The notes beneath the pieces are model-generated. The model ran no database searches, was not told the DNA's origin, and saw nothing but the letters and a program-made list of their open reading frames with translations. From Adiantum capillus-veneris (lineage: Eukaryota; Streptophyta; Polypodiopsida; Polypodiales; Pteridaceae), in assembly GCA_014529385.2 (NCBI GenBank), contig CM043960.1, forward strand, positions 77,401,910-77,465,909: a stretch of 64,000 nt of DNA. Direction: 5' to 3'. Shown piece after piece: positions 22,070 to 34,507 of the stretch; the first letter of the stretch is position 1; every line of letters starts with the position of its first letter. Made by a program: the position numbers and the translations under genes.

Positions 22070-23160
22070 CAAGAAAAAAACTGAAAAGGCCTTTCGCCAC
22101 AAGAGCTTGCACAGAAGTGAAAAGAGTCCGCTGCTTGGGAGGTCGTCCAACCACCCTCTCCGACTCCCAATGAAAAGGACCCGTTGCAACAATGGAAACC
22201 GCTCAATGGGATTGCCTCGTCGCCACTAATGGGCCCCTTTATGTTACAGGGTCATCTGTTCTGGCTGCACTTTTAGCATAGCTATGGACAGGCGCTCTAA
22301 GCTTCTTCAATTGCTCGGCTGCTACCCTTATCCACACTATTCACCATCGCAATCACCTACAGATAGTGGTTAGGACATGTGCCTCTCATGACTAGAAGGT
22401 CGAAGAACAGTAAGCCGCCTGTGTGTAGATTCTAGCTTGCCCCTTTAGCCAACTCGGACTCAACCTTCCATGCGCATTGACCCTCAACCATCACTATCAT
22501 GCTTTGTCTTTATTAATTGAGCTCGTGCTGATTCAACTTGCCACAATGCGCCATTAAACCTGCAGCTGCTTCCCCTTGTCCACGCCAACAACAATCGGCC
22601 CGATTTGGCCTTTCTATCACACCACCTGCCCCGCTTCAATCATCGTGCTGCTTACTGTCCCGCTACCTGCTCAAGCCGTGCATGCCGTCAAGTTGCTTAT
22701 CGCCGACATTTGTTGGCCTTGCTATCGCTCGCCCCCCATAACTTGCCTTGCACTGCCCCATCGGCCTCGACCGACTCCAACATCTGCTAATTAGAGCTAC
22801 TAGTGCGTGGTCCCTGGCACAATCATCACGCACTCACCACATGACTCTGTCAAGCTCGGGCTGCACTCAGCATCTTCGTCCTCGGCCTGCACTCGGCATC
22901 CCAAAGTGCTCACTTCACCCCCTACGAGCCCCCAAGCTTCGTAGCTCTGCATTTCAGCTTTTCAGGGAGTAAATTAGAATTTGAAGCTTTATTTTTAGTT
23001 AAGAGCAGTTTCCCACCATTTCGAGCCTCATCATCTTAAGCTCTGGCTCCCACGGCCATCAAGCCCTCTCCCCCCTTAAGCTTCAGACCATTTGACCCTC
23101 ATTGTAAGCTTGGTCATTATCCCCTTGTTCCCACCAACTTCACCAAGGGTTTCTTTACAT
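22070..23160. other. GC-richer interior of element A, no recognised gene
   Basis: Several short plus-strand frames exist (22538-22972) but none shows a domain, and they overlap one another. It looks like captured or leader sequence. Confidence 0.35.
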
Positions 23161-23165
23161 GACAT

Positions 23166-23484
23166 TGTTAGGAATTGGATCGTGCTAGCTATGATGGATG
23201 AAAGAGAAACATGGTGCAAGTGTGTGAGTGTGTGTAAGCAAGGTTATCACTCAAGTGAATTAGGTTCCAAGATAGGATTAGCTTGGACTCATAAACACAA
23301 TCTTAAGTATTGATTTAGCTTAGCACAAGCTCACCATAGACAAGCATGTAGTGCAAAATGAGTTGTTGTTTATTGATTCAAGAAATGAGCTTTAAATAGC
23401 TCTACAGCCTTGCTCCACAGTATGTGGGATAAATCCACTCTCCTCTCCTTGACTCACATCTTAGGACAAAGCTCACACTTTACA
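23166..23484 (-). repeat. 3' LTR of the minus-strand element
   Basis: Starts TGTTAGGAATTGG and ends CTTTACA on the plus strand. It differs from the partner at 25467-25785 at only a handful of positions by eye, which points to a recent insertion. Confidence 0.92.
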
Positions 23485-23830
23485 ATCCTCCCCTTGAGGT
23501 TTGGACTAAGACAAGGTACTGAAGATGCATGATCCACACAGGCTAACAAAATCCACATAGGATGGTGATATCCACAAATAAAGTCCACAAAGGATGGTGA
23601 TATCCACACAGAATGGTAAAATCCACACAAAAAAGATCCACAAAGGATGGTGATGTCCACACAGGATGATAAGCTAGTATCCACACAGGAAAAAGTCATC
23701 TCCTACAAGTAGAGAGTCTACATCTTCAAAATGGGTCTTCCCAAACGCTACCTTCATCTTCGTGCTTTTTGTCTTCTACTATGTGAGTTGATCCTCTGTC
23801 GGGTCTCTTGCCTTCGTTGCTTCTACTGCT

Positions 23831-24150
23831 TCATGGTCTGACTTCGTATCCTCCCCTCGAATGAGTACTTCTGTCCCCCTTTTTTGTGGTACAATCAGGC
23901 TTTATTCCATGCGTCATAATGACATGCAACAATATGCTAAAATATCCTATGAAAAGGTTATGCAAAAAATAATGCTCTCTTCCATCTTGGTTATACTTCG
24001 AGAGCCCAAGCATGCGGAATTTCTCATACAATTTGTCACAAATTCTTCACACATGGAGAGATTTTAGCAATTTGGAGACTCTACAATGCCAATTTCTATC
24101 CCCTCACAAAAGCACATAATGTCATCCATGTAGACAAATATAATTACATA
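23831..24150 (-). pseudogene. Copia reverse transcriptase remnant with YMDD
   Basis: The minus strand reads MYVIIFVYMDDIMCF, the copia RT catalytic YVDD block with M for V, then a stop, then YEKFRMLGLSKYN, matching the following F.M.DLG block. The rest of pol is gone. This identifies the element as Ty1/copia-type. Confidence 0.7.
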
Positions 24151-24963
24151 CATTGCAAGAAAGTGTTGTGCTTGGCTGCAAGATTTCAATTTGTACTTTG
24201 GATTTTTGCTTCAATGTGAAGCTCCTCTTCACTGTCGATGAAGCCCCTCTTCACAATGAAGTGATGCTCCTTTGGATGCTTGGTGATGCTTTGAAGATTT
24301 TCTTTGAGATGAAGCCTTTTGAAATTTGCCTTTGGTTGCTTTATCTCTTCCACTCGGAGTTCTTTGATGCCTTTGAGGCTTTGAAAGTTTTCGGTTTCCT
24401 TGCTGCAGTTTGGTGGGAGCAGTGCCTTGAGCTTGGAAGCTTTGGGCTTCTTGGAGGTTTGCCTTGGAATCCCCGCTTGCTTCGGGTCGAGGTTTTGATG
24501 TGACTGGCCACCAAGGTATTCTCTGGCCTGTGGGAATGGGGGCTTAAAAAATCCTTAGGAGTTTTTCCTTGGAGCAGCGCGGGAAGCAGGGCCCAACAAG
24601 GGTCGGGCAGTTCGGACTACTGAAGCTTTTGAAGGCCTTTGAGGCAGCACCATGGGAAGGCAGGCCCAACAGGGTCGAGTAAGCCGAGCAAGGCGAGGAG
24701 AGGCCGGGCGGCGGGCATAACCAAAAGGCACGCGCCGAAGAAAATAGCTTCACGCGGGAATGCTCCCCAGCGGATCCGAAATTTGGATTTCAAAATATTT
24801 GACCGCCGCTTCAAGTCCGCCAGTAGGCGTCCAATTTGGGGTGGCCCTTTGCCTTTAAAAAGGGTCAAAGGCCCTAAAAATGGGAGGTTCCCACCACGAT
24901 TTTGGCAGATTTGAGACTTGTTTTTCCACAAAGGGTGGTGAGCATTGAATGCTTTCTTAGGCA

Positions 24964-24966
<3 letters not shown>

Positions 24967-25000
<34 letters not shown>
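24967..25000. repeat. (CA)n microsatellite
   Basis: About 17 CA units within the minus-strand element. Confidence 0.95.
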
Positions 25001-25003
<3 letters not shown>

Positions 25004-25450
25004 AACACACTTCCCTGCTGCAGAGTACAGAGAAATAGTGGCATAAATTTTCACAATTAATTAAGCAATTATTTTCTCATAAGATGTCCAATTGGAGCAT
25101 GGGAGGATGCATTGCGAAGCTCATGACATTGGCTATGGATGCTCATAAGTGACAAAGCAAGGTAGTGTCGTACTTGGGAGTAATGGAACACAAAAGATGG
25201 TAAGAAAAGTATTGAGAGAAACACCTAATAATTAAGCATAATACTAATTAACCTCAGAATTAGCCAGGAGAGTAGTGGCCCAAGGGAATCAAACCCAAGA
25301 ACGTGCTCACACTGACTAATTGATGCTAATTAGTTACAAGGTATGCAATGGGAAGAGAAGAAGAGAAATACCAAGGATCCTAATGATGATTAGGAGGTGC
25401 CAATCAAACTAACACACAAAAGTACAACAACAATCATAGCTAGCACACCA

Positions 25451-25466
25451 TAGCTCTGATACCAAA
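25451..25466 (-). promoter_or_regulatory. Primer-binding site, minus-strand element
   Basis: Minus strand TTTGGTATCAGAGCTA directly follows the 5' LTR end (CTAACA). It contains the exact initiator-Met complement TGGTATCAGAGC. Confidence 0.95.
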
Positions 25467-25785
25467 TGTTAGGAATTGGATCATGCTAGCTATGGTGGAT
25501 GAAAGAGAAACATGGTGCAAGTGTGTGAGTGTGTGTAAGCAAGGTTATCACTCAAGTGAATTAGGTTCCAAGATAGGATTAGCTTGGACTCATAAACACA
25601 ATCTTGAGTATTGACTTAGCTTAGCACAAGCTCACCATAGACAAGCATGTAGTGCAATTTGAGTTGTTGTTTATTGATTCAAGAAATGAGCTTTAAGTAG
25701 CTCTACAGCCTTGCTCCACAGTATATGGGATAAATCCACTCTCCTCTCCTTGACTCACACCTTAGGAAAAAGCTCACACTTTACA
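25467..25785 (-). repeat. 5' LTR of the minus-strand element
   Basis: 319 bp, same length as the partner at 23166, adjoining the primer site at 25466. Confidence 0.92.
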
Positions 25786-25790
25786 GACAT

Positions 25791-26510
25791 GGGATGCATT
25801 CTTCAATATAGGTGTTACTTTGCATACCATTGGGATATCACTTTGAAATCACTATTATGGTGAATCTATCATCCCTTCAAAATTTTATATGGCACAACAC
25901 TCATGTTTAAAGCATGCACATTTGACACAATGTATGTCTCCATCTATGAAATTGCACATTTGCCTACCTTTGTAAGGGGAACAGACATTGCTGGCATAAA
26001 AATGGTAAGACCGTTCTCAAGTGCCAACCTTTTGTGCACCCTAAAATGTATGCCATGCCTACCAAGTTATATGGCATCAACTGTGATGTGCTACATATGG
26101 CTAATCAAGCAGAAACAAACAATGACAATGTGAATCACCAACAACAAGATTACAAGACGGATCAACAAAGACAAGGGAAACGGCAAAATCAACATGGCGA
26201 CTACACAAAAATTTGCACCACTTATGTGCAAAGGAGAAGATCCTCCAATCGATAACCCTATGAAGATGTGAAAGCACTCAGTTTGTGTATTCCTAATACC
26301 TCATTTGTGTTATAGGGAAGGATTTATGTGATCTCACCTTGTGTTTGGGAAATCTTGTGTTCCATACCCTACTTTGTTCCAGGGGAGATTTGTGTGCTTA
26401 CACCCTCTATGTCAAGGGGAGGCAAAAATTGTGTACCTACCCCCCCTAGTGTGTTTTGAGGGGAGGATGTACTCTGTGAGTGCTACATTACAAAACCCAC
26501 AAGGTGAGGA
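25791..26510. other. Right interior of element A
   Basis: No conserved domain. The end has several GGGGAG(G) runs (26384, 26417, 26459), any of which could be relics of a polypurine tract before the 3' LTR at 26511. Confidence 0.35.
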
Positions 26511-26829
26511 TGTGGATTTTGTCACACCTCACACCCATAGGAAAACCCTTATTCTAGAAGTCATGTAAAGTATGTGTATGCCTTTATGAAGGCAAGATGT
26601 GTGTGTAAGCAAGTAACTTGTGGCATGTGTATGTAGCATGTGCAATAGACAAGGTGCATGCGACAAGCTAGCATATAAGCAAGTTTTTTTAATCTATTTT
26701 ATGTGCAATAATCAACTTATTTTGCATCTAGTCTCTTGTGTAATTGCTACTCTCTCAAGCATTGCACTAACCTCTACAACCATGCCATTACCATGAATGG
26801 CACACTAATCCACCCTCCTTAACTCTACA
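26511..26829 (+). repeat. 3' LTR of element A (intact)
   Basis: Runs from TGTGGATTTTGTC to AACTCTACA. It aligns with the split 5' LTR and shows the uninterrupted sequence TGTAAGCAAGTAAC at the site where the TIR element entered the other copy. Confidence 0.85.
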
Positions 26830-28639
26830 TAGAATACTCCTTGGTAGATGGCTACAATTACTAAGGGATACTTACTCCTATCCCCCAATGTGATACCAAT
26901 GCCTTTGTATTCTAAGCCCTGCTTTTAGCATATTCAAATAGGTGGTCATAAGTAACCATATGTTTGTGTATTTCCTAAGCTTGGTTAGCCTTTTTAGACT
27001 AGCTCCTGATTATCAACATTACAACTCGTTACCAAGTATAAGGTCAATGTAACTGCAGTTCATATTTAGGGATATATTTTCTAATAGATGTCTAAATCAA
27101 GCACCATGATTTATTTTTTCATTTGAGTTATTATTTGAGCTTACTATTACTTTGATACAAGCTCAATATCTACCATCTGTCCAATTTTGCAAACCATATG
27201 CAAATCTTCCATTACCTTTACTTGGCACATAACCCCTCTACTTAAAGATAATCATACTTCTCATTGATTTTGTAATCAAGGGATTTTCAAGTGTTAATAT
27301 AGTTAGTGTTTAGTTAAATCCTTGGTTGAATCTAAATCACCTTTAGTTACGTTGTCTTTGAGACACACTTTTGCAAATAAAGCTAAGTACAATGCTATCA
27401 TATCAAAAAACCTCCAGGTATGAAATTTCTTGATGCATTTTGATAATATACATTTAGCAATATCATTTCAATTATCTTTAATGAGTCGTCTCTCTTTATG
27501 TATCTTTAGACCCAACTGCAATATATAATGCACCACCCTAGCACTTGTACTACGTTCTTCCTTATCTTAAGATCTCCAAATTTTACACCACCTCTTACCA
27601 TATCTTCTTATACAACAGTCCTCCAGTTTAATATATTTGGTTTGATAAATGCTCATTCTATATAATTTTGTTTAAGTGAATATCTTTGCAGATATATCTA
27701 AGGGACTACACTCAAGAAACTTTACAACACCAAGATACCGTTGGGTACTTTTAGAAGACATGCTTTACTTATCTACATTGTGTTATGAGTTATGATATTA
27801 ATTATCTCTAACTTCATGGCTTGTACTTGCACTGAATGCAACTTCTTTTGAGATGATTTGTCATGAAACTATACAACTACTTACATGAGCTCAAGTGATT
27901 CCTCAATATTTTGTACATACTTAAATATTCCAACCTACTCCAATTTGGTACCAACCAGGTAGTAAATGCTTTTTCTTTTATGTCTTCTCTAGTTTAATAG
28001 TCACATGCACACATATTCACCGATTTAGGCAGTGTGTAAATGCTCATCGTGGTGTAGATTTGCCGATTTAGGTAGCACCAATTAATTGTGCAGATTCCTC
28101 GATTTAGGCAGCATGAGTGGAGATTTGCCAATTTCCAACAAACCACATATTCACTAGTCTAAACAATACTAGGTGCAAATTTAGGCAACACCGATCACAA
28201 AATCATGCTACAATGGCTGGCCACCGATGTCTTTACTATGATTTTGTTACTCGAGTATATAATGAAAGTGATTTGGATTTTGAAATTGGAGTTGGAGTTG
28301 GAGTTGGATTTGGTTTATGATGATTGATTGTTGATATTGTATATGGAATTGGATTTGAAATTTATGATAATTGATTATTGAACTATGAGTGTGACCAATA
28401 ATATCATGATACATCAGGATATGACATATATTGCTTATTCTCGTGGTATGGGACACTAGAATATATAGTATGTGGATGACGAAAAACATAAGCAAATTTG
28501 TTTGTTTAAGTTACGGCTTTTATTTTGTTACATGATATTCTTGACACATAATTTTAACGTTTGTTTTTTACAAGTAATGTTTTGCATATTCTTAACTTAG
28601 CAGCTGAGGACAATTGCTTTCTAATTGGGACGTATGTAA
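26830..28639. other. AT-rich intergenic sequence
   Basis: No gene is supported. A short degenerate motif CGATTTAGGCAGC recurs near 28020, 28060 and 28090 and, more loosely, near 28180. Confidence 0.4.
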
Positions 28640-28835
28640 TGGAAATACCAAAATATAAATTTATTCAAGCTGACAGGTGGCAAAAGCTATGGATTGTGCA
28701 AAAGGATAGCAAGCATATGGATATTTTTTTATTATTAAAGTGCTCTTTATGAGCTATTGCCATTTTATGTCCAAGTAGACAATTTGTATTCGTTTCAAGC
28801 ATTCAAGAAATCTATAAACAAATATGTGCAAGAGA
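28640..28835 (+). repeat. Dispersed repeat, copy 2 of 2
   Basis: Same orientation and about the same length as the copy at 16660-16855. Both copies lie just outside an LTR element. Confidence 0.8.
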
Positions 28836-28939
28836 AAAATGTTGACTCTTGCACGGGAGGAGATTGCACCTAGTGTATGTGTTCATCTTCTCCTCTTTCA
28901 CCTCTCCTCTCTCGTCGTGTCGATGTAGCACTCCGCTCT

Positions 28940-28995
28940 AGGAGGTATATATGCATGAGCTCCCTTGCTCTCTCTCACTCACTCTCTCTCTTAGA
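28940..28995 (+). promoter_or_regulatory. Promoter-like TATA box and CT-rich patch
   Basis: GGTATATATGCATG is followed within about 20 bp by a long CTCTCTCTCACTCACTCT tract, the TATA plus Y-patch arrangement of plant core promoters. No convincing coding region follows, so it may be a retroelement LTR relic. Confidence 0.3.
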
Positions 28996-29207
28996 TCGTG
29001 TGTAGCATTGATTATGTACTTGTGGGATTCGCCAGGTATGTATATCTGTTGTTTTATGCCTTGCAAGATGTTATTTTTAGTATTTTGTATGGCCCTCTGC
29101 ACTCCCAACTGTTGCATGTAGCAGAAAGAGGTAGGAAAGTAGAATATTTGCACGTATCAGGCAGCAAGTTGGAGATAATTGAGTAGCATCTTCCTTGGGG
29201 TGGGGGT

Positions 29208-29252
<45 letters not shown>
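29208..29252. repeat. Uninterrupted G45 tract
   Basis: Forty-five consecutive G, preceded by TGGGGGT. Potential G-quadruplex. The length may partly be a sequencing or assembly artefact. Confidence 0.9.
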
Positions 29253-29254
<2 letters not shown>

Positions 29255-29541
29255 AACCAAAAGAGCTTGGCATTGCCTTAAGTGAAAGGCAAGTTCAAAT
29301 ATGTAGAAAAATTGGAGCAATGAGTAATCGACTACAGGAGAAGTCGAGTAGATGAGGACCTAAACTAAGATCGGAGCGTTGGACTTAAGTAGCAGCAAAA
29401 ATTGCAACGCTATCATAAAACTAAGGTAGCATTGATGAAAAAAAAGGTAATGCTAGTGATTTTTTATAGCACAGCAAGAAGGCAACAAAATTAAAGTAAA
29501 ATTTTGGGTTAACAAAAGCGCTACAATAAAGAGACAAAGAG

Positions 29542-29542
<1 letters not shown>

Positions 29543-29629
<87 letters not shown>
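29543..29629. repeat. (GT)n microsatellite
   Basis: About 43 GT units without interruption. Confidence 0.97.
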
Positions 29630-29631
<2 letters not shown>

Positions 29632-29820
29632 CACACTCATAGTTTTGGCCAATAACAAGAGAGAAGGGGTTTAGCCTATCAGCATGGAGAGAGCCAAGAA
29701 GGGAGAAAGAGAGAGGGAGTATATGTGTAGGGTGTATGTATAATAAGATGTCCACTTTTAGTAGTTTCCCCTCCAAGTGTTTGCGTATAGGCGCCTGTGC
29801 CTTGCCCGACCGCCCAGAGT

Positions 29821-29968
29821 CTGGGCGCCCACTGACTTGTATACCTTATACATAGCATAAGTGTATAGGGGGCTGCTCACTCTTTTGAGTCTCCCCACCC
29901 ATATCTATGTGTCGTGTGTCTCCTTCTCTCTCTCACTCTCCGTCTGTGGTGCTCTCCGATCCCCTTCA
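29821..29968 (+). repeat. 5' LTR of element B
   Basis: About 148 bp, from CTGGGCGCCCACTGACTTG to GATCCCCTTCA. It contains ACTTGTATACCTTATACATA, and is almost identical to 39717-39864. Confidence 0.9.
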
Positions 29969-29970
29969 AT

Positions 29971-29982
29971 TGGTATCAGAGC
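29971..29982 (+). promoter_or_regulatory. Primer-binding site of element B
   Basis: TGGTATCAGAGC, an exact initiator-Met complement, two bases after the LTR. Confidence 0.95.
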
Positions 29983-30209
29983 GACAGGTGTGAGAGCGTA
30001 GATGGACGGCTTCGCGATGAACTCGTCGGCTATGGCAGAGAGGTCACAGATCTGAGCAAAGAAATAGAGGAGACTTGTGGACAGCCATACAGAGGCTTGC
30101 AGGAGAGCTCTCAGGAGATTCCTAGTGCTCACAGATCACTCCACAATTCCTCTATAAATCAGCCCACTGTGTACAGTATCTTCCCTTTTCTCGGCAAGCT
30201 TTGCAACGG

Positions 30210-32309
30210 TGGAAAGGGGGAAAGGGGAACACACCCAGCACACAACACAATGCCTCACTATAGCCCAGGGTATACACAGCGCCCCAATCCACTAGAGTTC
30301 ACCTTCAAAACTCAACACTACCCGCAAGCAAACCACTGCTTTCACACAACCATACGCACACACGCCTTGCAATGCCCCAGACAGACTCAATCACTCCGCT
30401 CCACTCAATTCACAGCCTTCCACACTCACACAACCTCTCTGTATCTCTCTTTGCACGACCAACTTTGGGGGGGCACACACGCGGACACACGCCCGGAAAC
30501 ACACGCACACAAGCAGAGAAGAGAGGGGGGGAGGGGGAATGATGCCTCGAAACAGTAGGGAATAGTCTTCTAGCATAGGCAATAACATGTACATCCAACA
30601 CCTCGCCAGCATGAACCTCGGCAATCAAAACAATGGGTCAAAAGCCTTGGCAAAAAACCTCCTGCCAAAAAATAAAACCTTGGTCGAAAGACCCTCTTTG
30701 GCCAAAAGACACTGGTCCAAAAGACCCTTACAAATGAACATAAGCACCCTTTTATAGGGGTGTGCATAGGAGTCCCAAAAAAGAAAAATGTGGTGTGATT
30801 CCATGTCATGCACTCCCTTTGGAGTTCTATTTAGAAGTTTTATGCATTGCCAACACTTGGCCTAGTGTATTTTTGGAAGCATTTGCTTGATGTGCACACT
30901 TGTCCTTTGCACCTTCCACCTTGACCGGCCGGATTTCCCACTTTGGTGCCCTTGCATTTGGCTTTGTCCACCTCTTTGCTCCCGGACTTCCCTTCTCGCT
31001 CTCCTTGCATGCTTGACCCCCTGTGGGATTTGCCTCTTACCTGAGGGGGGAAGGCAATAGCGATATCTCTATTGCCCCCTCCCTTTTCCTGTCAAAAATT
31101 TGGTGCCCCAAGGGCCACGGGACCCGCCTTTAGCAAGGCCTTCCATGTCATCACTGTCACCGTCGGACTCCGCTGCTGCTCCTGGCGCGCGTCACCGCGT
31201 CCCCACCTTGCTCGCCAACTGCCGCCGCCAAAACAGGCCCGAAATTCCGCATGCGCAGCGCCCACTGGGCCGCGCCATAGCCATGGAGCTCCAAGAGCTC
31301 TCCACTCCTCCTTTGGATGCTAGTGGGAGGGCCACGGCCCATCTTATAAACTACGAGCTCCTGCCTCCTTTCCTCACATGTGGGTTATAAGAGCGCCACG
31401 TGGCAGGCCCAGAAGGTCATATCCTCTTAAGATTTCAAAAGAACAACAAAAACCCATTATTTTTTCTTAACCAAAAAACTTTGCAACCTGCCTTGGCCTA
31501 GCCCCCATTCTGTGCTCCCACCTTCTATTGCCGAGCCACAAAGCCCGAGTAAAATCGTGCACTGCCACCCTTCTTCTCCATGATCCGCACCGCTATTCGA
31601 CTTCTCCAGGCCCGAGATCCGAGGCCACCAAAACACGACCAATTCATCTGCCAACAACTTCAGGCAAAGACACCCAATTTTCCGACGACCATATCTTCTC
31701 GCTCCGGATTCCGTTTGGCATGCAGTCACTTCCTGCTAGCTCCGTATAATGTACACCCTGCTCTAGAACTTCGTTGAGGCCCAGAAGATGCCAGATGGTA
31801 CATTCTCCAATGCGGCCAAGTGGGCTCAGACCCGACCCCCGGAAAAACTTCAAATGACCATATCTTGCAAACCGTGGCTCCGATCCGCAATCCGAAAAGA
31901 CGGGTAGGCTCCACAAATCGAGCTCTACACACATGTACCTTAAGCTCCACTTGGACCACCTATCTCCAACTGCCCTGTCCGGCAAGAATCTACAAACCAT
32001 CAAAACTTCAACCTTCAATAACTTGGGCTCCGTGACTCAGTTTGATGAGCCGTCTGGACCTGCTCCTTCAGCACTTCAAGCTCTTCATTTCTGGATCCAA
32101 AGGCTGCACTTTGCATCTCTTTCACCTGCTACCCCAATTAACCCATTATGGAGCATTCCTTGGCCTATAAGCCGCATCGTGCATACACTTCCGCTGCTAC
32201 CTGTCACCCCATGAACTTCCTAGCTGCACCAGTCCTTTGCCATGCTTCTACTTGCCTGCACACACCTGTCCATGCCATCTTCTAGCGTCAACATACTTTG
32301 GCTGCACCA
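30210..32309 (-). repeat. 3' LTR of the gag-only element
   Basis: 2,100 bp, starting TGGAAAGGGGG and ending GGCTGCACCA (plus strand). The minus strand carries a strong TATA box CCTATAAAAG at 30749-30758, leaving a U3 of about 1.55 kb. Divergence from the partner is a few percent by eye. Confidence 0.9.
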
Positions 32310-32329
32310 TCATTGCCCACCCCCCTGTT
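32310..32329 (-). promoter_or_regulatory. Polypurine tract of the gag-only element
   Basis: Minus AACAGGGGGGTGGGCAATGA directly precedes the 3' LTR start TGGTGCAGCC. This is the expected site and composition for plus-strand DNA priming. Confidence 0.75.
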
Positions 32330-32450
32330 GAGCATTTATGCTCAACCACATAAAAGCTTTATTCCACTATAAACTACAAAAACCTGTCGCACACTATGAG
32401 AAAACTAAAACCATATTTACATAGTTTTATTGCACCCTATTATCAAACCT

Positions 32451-34394
32451 TCAAGTGGGTTGCCCCACCCCCTGCATCCCATAGCTTCCACCGGGATCAA
32501 ACACCTGACTCTGTTCACTTTCATCCATCTTCAATAACCTCCAATAGTGCCCTACCCCAGCACATAGCCATCCATGCACACAAAAGGCCCATAGCACTTT
32601 AGCACCGCTTCGAACATCATCTTGCCTCATCAGCCTATATGGCTCAAACACATCATCTGTATGAACCAACACTTTTGACCCTCCCTCCCAGCCATGTAAA
32701 GTAGAGCTCCTCTCAAAGGAACCCCGTATCTGACGGATAACATACTGCACTGTTGCACTTACAAGCATACCTTTCAACCATGGATTGCATATCTTTTTTG
32801 AAAGCTGGGACACATCCTGGGATCCTCCTCCATATGCCATAGAACACATCTCTTGCACTTGCTTCATGCTCTCTTGCACCTCCTCTTCGAACTCACTTAT
32901 ACTGTCATCAAGCCCTTCATCATCGATTGGCCCTTCAAGGTCGCTCAGCACTTCCTTCTGTCCAGCTTCAGTCACCTACTCTTCAATTACCTCTTCTACC
33001 GCTGCATCATGCTCCTCCATGGAAGAGATAAACTCATCCTCTACCGCATTCATCTCCAGTTCCGCCATAGACACGGCCGCTTTATCTCTCTTGGCAAAAT
33101 GGTGCATCTGCTGCGCCACCATGGCACATTCCACCGCTACTTTCATTAGCACTGCCATTAGCATGGAACCACACACCACCTTCACCTGCATTCCATCATC
33201 TTTAGGTCTAGACCGCACCCTTTGGCTTTCATCAAGCACCTCGGCTTGCTCTGTTCCCTGCTCTTCTTGCACATGTGCTATTACCATATCATCAAACATA
33301 TAAGAGGGCAGCTTTACCTTTACCAATTTGGGTTCATCAGATTCTGCCTCTCCGTCATAGGATGTGGACTCATCCACTCTATCCTCCTCGCTTGTCTCTC
33401 AGCAAATGGAGCTTGTATCATCATCGGCATCGGCATCATATACCGACTCCGTATCAGCATCTACATCCACTTGCTGCTCCACAAAAGCCTGACCATCTTC
33501 ACCACTTTGCAAACATTCTTCACCAGCTTCTGAACCCTCGGTATCTGCATCTGGATCACATTCTGCTACCTTTTCATGCAAACTTTCAACAAGACCATTC
33601 TTTACCTCTTCAATCCGTACTGGAACCTCCACATCTGCTACCACTTTTGCATCTTGGTTCACCTCGACATGGAGCTTCTCCTCGTTGACAAGCTCTTCCA
33701 CCCTCGGCACAGGCACATCACAAACCAGAAACCTCCAAGGAACATAACCAATAGTAGGCCTTACCTCTACAGGCTTTGCATTTTGCACAACTGGAATCAC
33801 CTTTGGTTTGACCCAAAAGCACTCTGCTACCTCTGCAACAGGTATATAATTTGCTGGCTTTAGCATACCCACCTCCAGCTTCCGCTTCACCTTTCTGCTC
33901 TTTATCTTTGCCAGATAGACCATGCCTTCATAGGTATCGGTACCATCTTCGACCTTTTCCCTAATCCTCGGATGCAAGCACTCTAACAGCTTTGACAGCT
34001 TCAAAGATTGATTGCTTTTGACCCCAGTCGCAATCTCTAACTGCTTTCAACAAGCTTCAAACTGCTCAATGAAAATAGAGAAATCTTTACTTACATCCTG
34101 GTGTACCGCCTTCAGCCTTGCACCAGCTTTTTCTACCGTAATCACCTCTCGAAACCGCTCCAGAAACTGACTCTGCAACCTTTGCCATGATTTTCGATCA
34201 CTATTCTCTAAGCCATCGAACCACACCTTGGCTCGTCCTCGCATCAACAACCGCACCGTCTGTAACCTTTTTGCATCCGTCGACATACGCATCGACAGCA
34301 ACCATAATTCGAAATCTGCTAACCAATCATCGGGATCTTCGACGCCCGTAAATATGGGGCCAAAACCTGGCTCCACCATCTCTGTCAGCTTCAA
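32451..34394 (-). pseudogene. Gag of the nested element, one frame with three in-frame stops
   Basis: A single minus-strand frame of about 648 codons runs from the ATG at 34394 to the stop at 32451. It has no frameshift but is interrupted by TGA (34047-34049), TGA (33399-33401) and TAG (32976-32978). The N-terminal 115 residues are a classic capsid domain: VEDPDDWLADFELWL, MRGRAKVWFDGLE and WQRLQSQFLERFREV. The remainder is strikingly acidic and ends VFDPGGSYGMQGVGQ. No zinc knuckle, protease or polymerase is present. An upstream start beyond 34394 is possible. The lone stops without indels suggest either recent decay by C-to-T change or, less likely, readthrough. Confidence 0.85.
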
Positions 34395-34486
34395 ACTCGA
34401 GCATCAAACATCTCGACCAACAACCAACCGCTTCGTCGGCTTTAAAAAAACCACTTTCAACTGCAAATTGGAGCACCAGATAGCTC

Positions 34487-34502
34487 CTCAGTGGGGGCAC
34501 CA
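34487..34502 (-). promoter_or_regulatory. Candidate primer-binding site of the gag-only element
   Basis: Minus TGGTGCCCCCACTGAG starts five bases after the 5' LTR. It begins with the TGG expected opposite a tRNA CCA end but is not the initiator-Met sequence. The tRNA is not identified. Confidence 0.5.
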
Positions 34503-34507
34503 GAAGA

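Larger units (their letters stand above)
23166..25785 (-). mobile_element. Complete small copia-type element with 5-bp target duplication
   Basis: Two 319-bp LTRs (23166-23484 and 25467-25785) in direct orientation are flanked by GACAT on both sides (23161-23165 and 25786-25790). The primer site (minus TTTGGTATCAGAGCTA, 25451-25466) lies inside the right LTR, so the element reads on the minus strand. A purine tract AAGGGGAGGAT precedes the left (3') LTR. The 1.98-kb interior keeps only an RT remnant, so it is a non-autonomous deletion derivative. It is inserted inside element A. Confidence 0.92.
17642..26829 (+). mobile_element. Copia-type LTR element A, split by two later insertions
   Basis: The 5' LTR is 17642-17740 plus 20921-21128, interrupted by a TIR element. 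The 3' LTR is 26511-26829. TGGTATCAGAGTG (21131-21143) directly after the 5' LTR is the initiator-Met primer site. The interior (21144-26510) carries no recognisable gag-pol; it contains a foldback with a SINE-like box pair (21619-22025) and a complete minus-strand LTR element (23166-25785). I found no matching target duplication (GGGGT left, TAGAA right), so the ends may have been rearranged. Confidence 0.75.

Noticed and set aside
28247..28495. QL/QF-repeat ORF (minus)
   Set aside because: Arises from a short GGAGTTGGAGTT repeat; no domain.
29054..29320. Proline-rich protein on the minus strand
   Set aside because: The polyproline is only the translation of the G45 tract.
29421..29776. TH-repeat ORFs
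   Set aside because: Translation of the (GT)n run.
33222..33688. Plus-strand ORFs rich in L, H and P
   Set aside because: Antisense of the acidic gag frame of the nested element.
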